NCBI GenBank assembly: GCA_049303315.1
Contig: JBAQMZ010000043.1
Location: forward strand, 1-44,235
Origin: Methanoperedens sp049303315
Lineage (GTDB): Archaea > Halobacteriota > Methanosarcinia > Methanosarcinales > Methanoperedenaceae
DNA length: 44,235 bases
Reading direction: 5' to 3'
The position numbers and the translations under genes are program-made. Numbering within the stretch: position 1 is the first letter of the stretch; the number at the start of each line of letters is the position of its first letter. Of the stretch, positions 39,901 through 44,235 are shown piece after piece. The notes beneath the pieces were generated by a model. The model had not been told where the DNA came from. It was given only the letters and a program-made list of their open reading frames with translations, and searched no databases.

Positions 39901-40058
39901 GTGTCGCTGCACTAATACTTGATTTAAAGGATTTTATTTCAGGAGAAGTCAGGGCAAGGTCATTAAGTATTGGTCATGAGATTGAAGCTGAAGGCGCGCT
40001 CGTCAAGGATTGGGATGTTGAGGATGTTAAGATGAGGATGGGGATAGGGAGGAAATAA
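36906..40058 (+). CDS. ileS: Isoleucyl-tRNA synthetase
   Basis: The 1050-residue class I synthetase has the HIGH-type motif RIHLGTAWNK near residue 55, the editing domain (IVIWTTTPWTIPANIAVAVH, GCVHIAPGHGIDDF), WFVSRQ-like SRDWCISRQRYWGIPIPVW, and KKMSKSLGN near 594. A zinc-type CDFCGNVEV lies near residue 465. It charges tRNA-Ile and hydrolyses mischarged valine. ATG 36906 has GGAG ten bases upstream; the GTG start at 36876 is inside the leader hairpin. Confidence 0.97.
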   Translation: MLKEAAQYDAKNLEQNIRKFWDEIDAYSKVRELRKNGKKFFFVDGPPYTTGRIHLGTAWNKIIKDSILRYKSMNGFHILDRAGWDMHGLPIEVKVEGVLGFKSKKDIEKYGVGNFVAKCKEFALSHRDEMTLQFQNLGVWLNWKDPYMTLRDEYIEAAWWTLKKAHEKKLLEKGLRVVNWCPRCETAIADSEVEYSDVTDPSVYIKFPVANEENTYIVIWTTTPWTIPANIAVAVHPSFEYARVKVVKDGKEEILIMASELMKNVMKQGRYKEFEVLETILGEKLKIEYKAPLGHKVPKQNKFQHHVYMADFVTAENTGCVHIAPGHGIDDFELGMKHHLPIFCPVGPDGKYTEEAGEYKGMHVREANKVVLEDLTEKNLLLSSGTISHRYGHCWRCKTPIIYLATEQWFLRVTDLKEKMLEEIKKVKWYPEWAGTARFADWVAGSRDWCISRQRYWGIPIPVWVCDFCGNVEVMGTMDELKSRSGVKTLSDLHRPNVDNIHIKCKCGARMSRVPDVFDVWFDSAVASWATLNFPRDEKAFKEWWPADFITEGHDQTRGWFYSQMGASMVSFGKAPYKSVLMHGFTLDTEGKKMSKSLGNVVSPDDVILKYGAESLRFYVLSQNAPWEDLKFSWDEVGNIHRMLNILWNVYRFPLPYMILDKFNPADLEKKLATLPLRLEDRWILSRMQSLIKSVDVAMSEYNLHKATRPISEFILEDLSRWYIQLIRPRTWREANDPDKLAAYYTLYEVLVTITKLIAPFTPHISEEMYQNLVRNINRNAPASVHLCEWVTPKEKFIDVGLEKKMDIIREIVEASSNARQKLKRKLRWPVKRIVISPKNEIVKEAVASLESVLKEQTNAKEIVLLKEGETWEELGVEVLPNHAALGPAFKKDAGKVIAELKKADGRKIKKAILETGQYELKAGIITLEMVSFKDLIPAAIAGAGFSQGEVFVDTELTREIESEGYAREVIRRIQDMRKELDLAVEEEISAIVEIKDERVAALILDLKDFISGEVRARSLSIGHEIEAEGALVKDWDVEDVKMRMGIGRK

Positions 40059-40096
40059 AGTCTCATCCCCCAATACGGCATTAACAGGAGAGAAAT

Positions 40097-41134
40097 TTGT
40101 TTAACCCAAATTTCAAATACACCCACAAAATAGTCAACAACCTCGTTGAAATAGCCTCAGCCAGAGAAGCTGTTCTTAATTCATACCTTGTGCCGAAATG
40201 GGAAATATCGCTCAGGAGAGACGCACTGATAAGGGCGGCGCATGCCTCCACAGCCATAGAAGGAAACCCATTAACACTCGAAGAGGTCAGCCAGCTTGCT
40301 CAGGGAAGAAAGGTCATGGCTACAAGAAAAGCGGAACTGGAAGTCCTGAATTATCTGAGGGTTTTAGAAAATATAGAAAAATATCCGGAACAAGATAAAA
40401 TAACTGAAAAAATTATTTTAACATTACATAAAGATGTAACAAAAGACGTTTTAGAAGCTCCTGAGTATGAAGGAAGATACAGGGAACTTCAGGTTTATGT
40501 AGGCAATAGGATAACTGGTAAAGTCATTTTTATGCCTCCTCTGCCCAATGAAGTGCCGGAGTTGATGAGGGAATTCATTGAATGGATAAATTCAAATGAT
40601 TCTTATAACCTCGACCCCGTTATTGTTGCCGGTCTTTCCCATTATGAATTTGTAAGAATCCATCCTTTTATTGACGGCAACGGCAGGACGGCAAGGGCGC
40701 TGGCAACCCTTATTCTTAATCAAAGGGAATTCGACATCAAAAAATTTTTTGCTCTGGATGATTATTACGACAGCGATAGGACTGCGTATTACAAGGCTTT
40801 AAATTCAGTTGACCCCAAAACCCTTGACCTTACTCAGTGGCTTGAATACTTTACAGACGGAGTTCTTCTCTCTATCTCAAAGATAAAAGAAAAGGTATTG
40901 CAGCTTTCCATAGAAAAACATAAAAAAGGGGTAAGAGGACAGGTTGCACTCACAGAAAGACAGATGAAGATTGTGGAACATATTCTTTCAAATGGACGAA
41001 TAACAAGCGGTGACATTCAAAATATGTTTAAAATATCCCGTCCGGCAGCATATAAGGAGATTAAAAAGCTGATTGAACTGAATTTGATTGAGTCAAAAGG
41101 CACAGGCAAAGCAATATATTATGTCATCAAATAG
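40097..41134 (+). CDS. Fic family AMPylase with N-terminal inhibitory helix and wHTH tail
   Basis: The 345-residue protein carries the inhibitory motif STAIEGN at residues 51-57 (class II Fic), the catalytic HPFIDGNGRTAR at 189-200, and a C-terminal winged-helix domain (ALTERQMKIVEHILSNGRIT onward). Fic enzymes transfer AMP to hydroxyl side chains; the Glu in the inhibitory motif blocks ATP. The wHTH suggests control of its own gene. TTG start with GGAGAG upstream. Its TAG stop is followed in frame by VNAK repeats (see separate entry). Confidence 0.9.
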   Translation: MFNPNFKYTHKIVNNLVEIASAREAVLNSYLVPKWEISLRRDALIRAAHASTAIEGNPLTLEEVSQLAQGRKVMATRKAELEVLNYLRVLENIEKYPEQDKITEKIILTLHKDVTKDVLEAPEYEGRYRELQVYVGNRITGKVIFMPPLPNEVPELMREFIEWINSNDSYNLDPVIVAGLSHYEFVRIHPFIDGNGRTARALATLILNQREFDIKKFFALDDYYDSDRTAYYKALNSVDPKTLDLTQWLEYFTDGVLLSISKIKEKVLQLSIEKHKKGVRGQVALTERQMKIVEHILSNGRITSGDIQNMFKISRPAAYKEIKKLIELNLIESKGTGKAIYYVIK

Positions 41135-41191
41135 GTTAACGCAAAGGTTAACGCAAAGGTTAACGCAAGAGTCAGAGCAATGTGTTTTTAG
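41135..41191 (+). repeat. 12-bp tandem repeat in frame with the Fic gene after its TAG
   Basis: GTTAACGCAAAG is repeated three times (41135-41146, 41147-41158, 41159-41170, the last with one change). In the Fic frame it encodes VNAKVNAKVNARVRAMCF and then TAG at 41189-41191. It may be the old C-terminal tail cut off by a nonsense mutation, or a readthrough extension. Confidence 0.6.
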
Positions 41192-41196
41192 AGGTA

Positions 41197-42015
41197 TTAT
41201 TGCACCATTGCATACTTCATCGCATCCTCTATAGTCCCGACCTCCCTAACCTCAATCCCGATATCCCCCACATCGGCTTTTTGCCCCAGGGGAACAAGGA
41301 ACAAGACAACCCCGGCATCCCTGGCAGCCAGTCCTTTTGCCCTGGGAGACCCGATTTGTCCAATACTGTGATCATCATTTATTGTGCCTGTAATCAGCAC
41401 ATCCTTTCGCATTGTTTTCCCCTGCATTGCCGCAGTAGCCGCGAGGGTCATGGCACTGCCGCCGCTTCCCCCGGAAATGAGTAATTGCTCCTGCAATGGG
41501 GATTTTATATTGATAATGATGTCCTTATCTGCCAGGTTTTTCCTTGCTACATCCCGCGCCACATGCACCGCAGTTTGTGCCGAAGATTGAAGTGTCTGGT
41601 CAAGCAGGACATTGGCGACATTAAGTAAAAGCTCCCCGGTTCCATTTCTTAAAATGACTTCGAGAGGAATCAGGTGCCCGACGTCATTATTATCCACGGC
41701 CAGGACATCATAATCGGCTCTTGAGACCATGGTGAGGTTTATGATTTCATCCTCAAGCTGCTGGCGTCTTTGTGTTTCGTTTTTGAGCTGCGTCTCTGTT
41801 GTGGATAAATTCTGTTTGAGATTATTTACGCTAATTTCAAGCCCTGAAATCGTTTCTTTCTGGGCATTGGTCTCTGTAACAAGGCCGGTAATAGTCTGGT
41901 TCTGGAGGTTTATTTTTTCAAGACTCGTATATAATTGGAAAGCTGAGCCTATCAATAATACAGAAAGGAGCAATGTTATGATTTTCAGTAATTTATTCGT
42001 GCCAGCCATACCCAT
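41197..42015 (-). CDS. Membrane-anchored Lon-like (S16) serine protease
   Basis: The 272-residue protein has an N-terminal membrane anchor (about residues 9-27), a coiled coil rich in Gln, Asn and Leu (30-95), and an S16-type catalytic domain: Ser187 in GGSGGSAMTLAAT and Lys227 in SPRAKGLAARDAG match the Lon Ser-Lys dyad. There is no AAA domain, so it resembles stand-alone Lon-type domains fused to a coiled coil. Substrate unknown. The catalytic part probably faces outside. Confidence 0.8.
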   Translation of the reverse strand: MGMAGTNKLLKIITLLLSVLLIGSAFQLYTSLEKINLQNQTITGLVTETNAQKETISGLEISVNNLKQNLSTTETQLKNETQRRQQLEDEIINLTMVSRADYDVLAVDNNDVGHLIPLEVILRNGTGELLLNVANVLLDQTLQSSAQTAVHVARDVARKNLADKDIIINIKSPLQEQLLISGGSGGSAMTLAATAAMQGKTMRKDVLITGTINDDHSIGQIGSPRAKGLAARDAGVVLFLVPLGQKADVGDIGIEVREVGTIEDAMKYAMVQ

Positions 42016-42196
42016 ACTTTATTAATACGTTATAATGTAAAAGTCTTTGTAATGGCTACTGACAATTCCTGGGTTTTTAATTTATTCATAAAACTGGCGC
42101 TTCAGATTTATATTGTCAGATAGATTTTTAATGTTCTTATATATATATTTATAGCTTCTAGCATATCAAACTGCCTGGAAAATGTTAAAGACTATT

Positions 42197-42871
42197 CTAT
42201 GGACTTCCAGTTTCTCCTCCATTTGATTTTAACTTTGAAACCACATAAATTTTGCTGTTATCCTGATTGATTTTTTCAATCAGTTCCTTGTTAATGACCT
42301 TTGCCTCATAGTCATGCCAGACATGCCATTTTTCATTATTCTCACAGGTAAAACCCCTGCAAGGCACAGGGCGGTGCTCACGCACTGTGCAGTTGTATGT
42401 ATTCCTATCCATATGAACACAGTAACCATCAGTGTCGTGTGCGATAAGATACGGTCTCCCGAATTCCCAGCGGATGATGCCCTCTTCCACATCCTGTTTA
42501 GACAGGGCGAAGGGAAATTTGCAGCATATTGCCCTGCACACGTGAAGCCTGCTCTGGCAATCCACGAAAGCCTCATGTTCAAACTCATACTTATCTTTCT
42601 CGGGATCCTGGTACAGAAGTCCTATACCGCTTTCCACGAATTTTTTTACAAGCCGCTTTGCTACCTGTTTTTTTCGCTCATCCAGTTCCTCGATTGAGAT
42701 TAAGCCCTTTTCATCAAGCAGTTCAATGAGAGCATAGAGGAATGAGGAAGCTTCCAGGGTCTTAGTAGTGTTGGCATTGACCCGTGTATGTGTATAGAGC
42801 AAACCTTCGGCTACTTCCATGCTTAGATCTTTTGTGTGATACTGTGTATCAACTTGATGTTTTTGGCTCAT
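42197..42871 (-). CDS. YkgJ-type cysteine-cluster protein
   Basis: The 224-residue protein contains LHVCRAICCKFPFALS, then GYCVHMDRNTYNCTVREHRP and VPCRGFTCENN, a cysteine set typical of the YkgJ (UPF0153) family thought to bind zinc or Fe-S. The first 95 residues are helical and unassigned. Function unknown; some relatives lie beside flagellar or respiratory genes, which gives no clue here. Confidence 0.75.
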   Translation of the reverse strand: MSQKHQVDTQYHTKDLSMEVAEGLLYTHTRVNANTTKTLEASSFLYALIELLDEKGLISIEELDERKKQVAKRLVKKFVESGIGLLYQDPEKDKYEFEHEAFVDCQSRLHVCRAICCKFPFALSKQDVEEGIIRWEFGRPYLIAHDTDGYCVHMDRNTYNCTVREHRPVPCRGFTCENNEKWHVWHDYEAKVINKELIEKINQDNSKIYVVSKLKSNGGETGSP

Positions 42872-43305
42872 AATTTATAGAAAATTGCAGTTCGTGAATC
42901 TTCGCCCGCATATCTTGTGCCCTCTGGTCGGTGTTGACGGATTCGCAGTTGTTCTTATATAATCCTTAAAACTGCAACCGTAGATAATCTCTCCACACTC
43001 ACAGATAATCATTTTCTAACCATCTGATATATAACGTCAACTAATCAGAAGGGGTTTCATCGCCCCATTGCTCGCCCCTTTATAAAATGACTATTGTAAA
43101 AACTTCATGTATATGCCCATATATATTGGTTTCGATTATTCTTGGCGTTAAGTCATTAGAAATATTACAGAGTGGTGTTGTTGTGTGGTGGTTGTTGTGG
43201 GAGCATTGGCGCCGATGCATCGGAATTTATTCCGGTGTCTTTTAGTTAATAAATTACCATCTTCAACCACCAGAATATCTGACCTGCAAAGTTATTCGCA
43301 GGTAT
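42872..43305. other. 434-bp intergenic region without a gene
   Basis: No protein-like frame. It includes a G/T-rich run (43171-43202), the 12-bp palindrome CCGATGCATCGG (43212-43223) directly followed by a CGGAA/TTCCG hairpin (43221-43234), and an AT-rich segment around 43110-43150. Confidence 0.6.
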
Positions 43306-43569
43306 TTAAGTATTAAGATGGCTTACGATTTCAGATTTGCCCGCCCATGTAAAAAACCGCTTTATCCTGACTTTGCAAATTCCAACTGTTTCGATTAAAC
43401 ATTCGTTATGCTTTTCCATAATGTATTTATTCACATCGGTTTTATCCCACTTTTCAAGAGCCTTAAACCTATTGATGTTCTTTAAAAATTTACTATAATC
43501 CATTATAGTTTTCTCTGCCGTGCCAGTAATTTTGAGTTCATGAAGGAATTGATCGATTATTCTAATCAT
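43306..43569 (-). pseudogene. Truncated tyrosine recombinase (N-terminal domain only)
   Basis: The 87-residue ORF (FLHELKITGTAEKTIMDYSK, then KALEKWDKTDVNKYIM, VRIKRFFTWAGK) matches the SAM-like core-binding domain of archaeal XerA-type recombinases. The catalytic domain is missing: the frame stops at 43306, and the other frames downstream show no R/H/Y motifs. It is a remnant, or conceivably a stand-alone DNA-binding fragment. Confidence 0.65.
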
Positions 43570-43876
43570 ATTCCCTTATATGTAATTACTAAGCAATAAA
43601 GCCATGATGTAAAACAAATCCCATAATGTCGTTTTTTAAAATAAAAAATAATTTATATGTATATTCTTACAAAATATTAGTTTATAAGCAATTAAAACAT
43701 AAAATAAATCTTTAAAATTACGATTTATTTATCGGCCATTTATGAATGGTGCAACGATTGTTATTGTTTTTGTATGTTTTTTGAGTTGGTTGGAGCTTCA
43801 ATACCCACACTTGAATGAAATACCATAAGATATAAAGTGCATCGAGTTATGCTTAAATAAGATAGAGATAGATACA
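43570..43876. other. 307-bp very AT-rich region upstream of the second hicAB
   Basis: No gene. Promoter-like AT boxes occur around 43827-43860, close to the hicA ATG at 43877. Nothing else recognised. Confidence 0.5.
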
Positions 43877-44071
43877 ATGAAAGTACGTGAAATCATAAAA
43901 TTACTAAAAGTCGATGGTTGGTATCTTGTTGCAACAAAAGGTAGCCATCAACAATACAAGCATCCAACCAAACCAGGCAGAGTAACAGTCGCCGGTCATC
44001 CAGGTGATGATTTGGCGGAAGGGACATTAAACAGTATATTAAAGCAATCCCAATTGAAAAAGGTGAAATAA
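43877..44071 (+). CDS. hicA: HicA-type toxin, second locus
   Basis: The 64-residue protein reads KVREIIKLLKVDGWYLVATK, GSHQQYKHPTKPGRVTVAGH and ends with SQLKKVK, a canonical HicA with catalytic His in GSHQQYKH. It precedes hicB by one base, the usual HicAB order. Confidence 0.92.
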   Translation: MKVREIIKLLKVDGWYLVATKGSHQQYKHPTKPGRVTVAGHPGDDLAEGTLNSILKQSQLKKVK

Positions 44072-44072
44072 T

Positions 44073-44235
44073 ATGTATCGTTTCCTTGTTGTGATCGAAA
44101 AGGCAAATAATAACTACTCGGCATATTCGCCGGATTTACCGGGCTGTGTGGCAACAGGTGCTACCCGTGAAGAAGCTGAAAAGAATATGTATGAAGCTAT
44201 TGAAATGCATATACAGGGTTTACTGGAGGATAATT
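44073..44235 (+). CDS. hicB: HicB-type antitoxin, cut by the window end
   Basis: The frame starts at ATG 44073, one base after hicA, and runs to the window edge: YRFLVVIEKANNNYSAYSPD followed by LPGCVATGATREEAEKNMYE. The pattern D-L-P-G-C-x-A-x-G is diagnostic of HicB. The C-terminus is outside the window. Confidence 0.9.
   Translation, partial: MYRFLVVIEKANNNYSAYSPDLPGCVATGATREEAEKNMYEAIEMHIQGLLEDN

Overview
The window reads as a euryarchaeal chromosome segment, most likely from the Methanosarcinales and plausibly from a Methanoperedens-like (ANME-2d) lineage. That is inference, but several things point the same way: RNA polymerase subunit D carries two 4Fe-4S motif sets; there are archaeosine (TgtA, QueC), CDP-archaeol (CarS), RNase P Rpp21, prefoldin and LX ribosomal genes; a heptaheme cytochrome sits in a NrfC/NrfD-type membrane module; UbiD and UbiA homologues suggest quinone use; and one protein carries the S-layer domain typical of Methanosarcinales. 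Many starts are set by clear Shine-Dalgarno sites, and others look leaderless behind a TATA box.

Layout. 1-460: the tail of a gene and a small membrane ORF, possibly one broken gene. 560-7652 (minus): a heptaheme cytochrome / four-cluster ferredoxin / NrfD module ending in a hairpin, preceded by two paralogous pairs of ribbon-helix-helix regulators and small two-helix membrane proteins in mirrored order. 7899-10575: hisA, an MNT nucleotidyltransferase whose HEPN partner is reduced to a stub, and a DUF4062-S-layer fusion protein. 10644-13508: promoter, rps13-rps4-rps11-rpoD and tRNA-Leu(GAG). 13516-16147: dut, then an HNH protein and a XerA-like recombinase flanked by 12 copies of a 9-bp palindromic site, mostly at exact 27-bp phasing. 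16148-19508: small zinc protein, UbiD, GPN-loop GTPase, UbiA. 19696-26254: membrane-anchored HNH protein, an antitoxin-like fragment, Rpp21, a large radical SAM protein, a 48-residue Cys protein, an ArsB/NhaD-like transporter and an AT-rich DUF2971 gene. 26391-30260: rpl18a(LX)-pfdA-ftsY, a nucleotidyltransferase/small-protein pair, tgtA. 30346-35691: acyltransferase, DUF1405, zinc and nitroreductase genes, small regulators, queC, dCMP-deaminase-like, carS, pyrE. 35688-44235: molybdopterin oxidoreductase, hicBA, ileS, Fic, a membrane Lon-like protease, a YkgJ-type protein, a truncated recombinase and a second hicAB cut by the window end.

Housekeeping operons alternate with small islands of conflict-type genes (MNT, DUF4062, HNH, NTase pair, HicAB twice, Fic, DUF2971). 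The strongest candidates for something undescribed are the phased CCGTWACGG arrays around the HNH/XerA cassette and the DUF4062-S-layer fusion.
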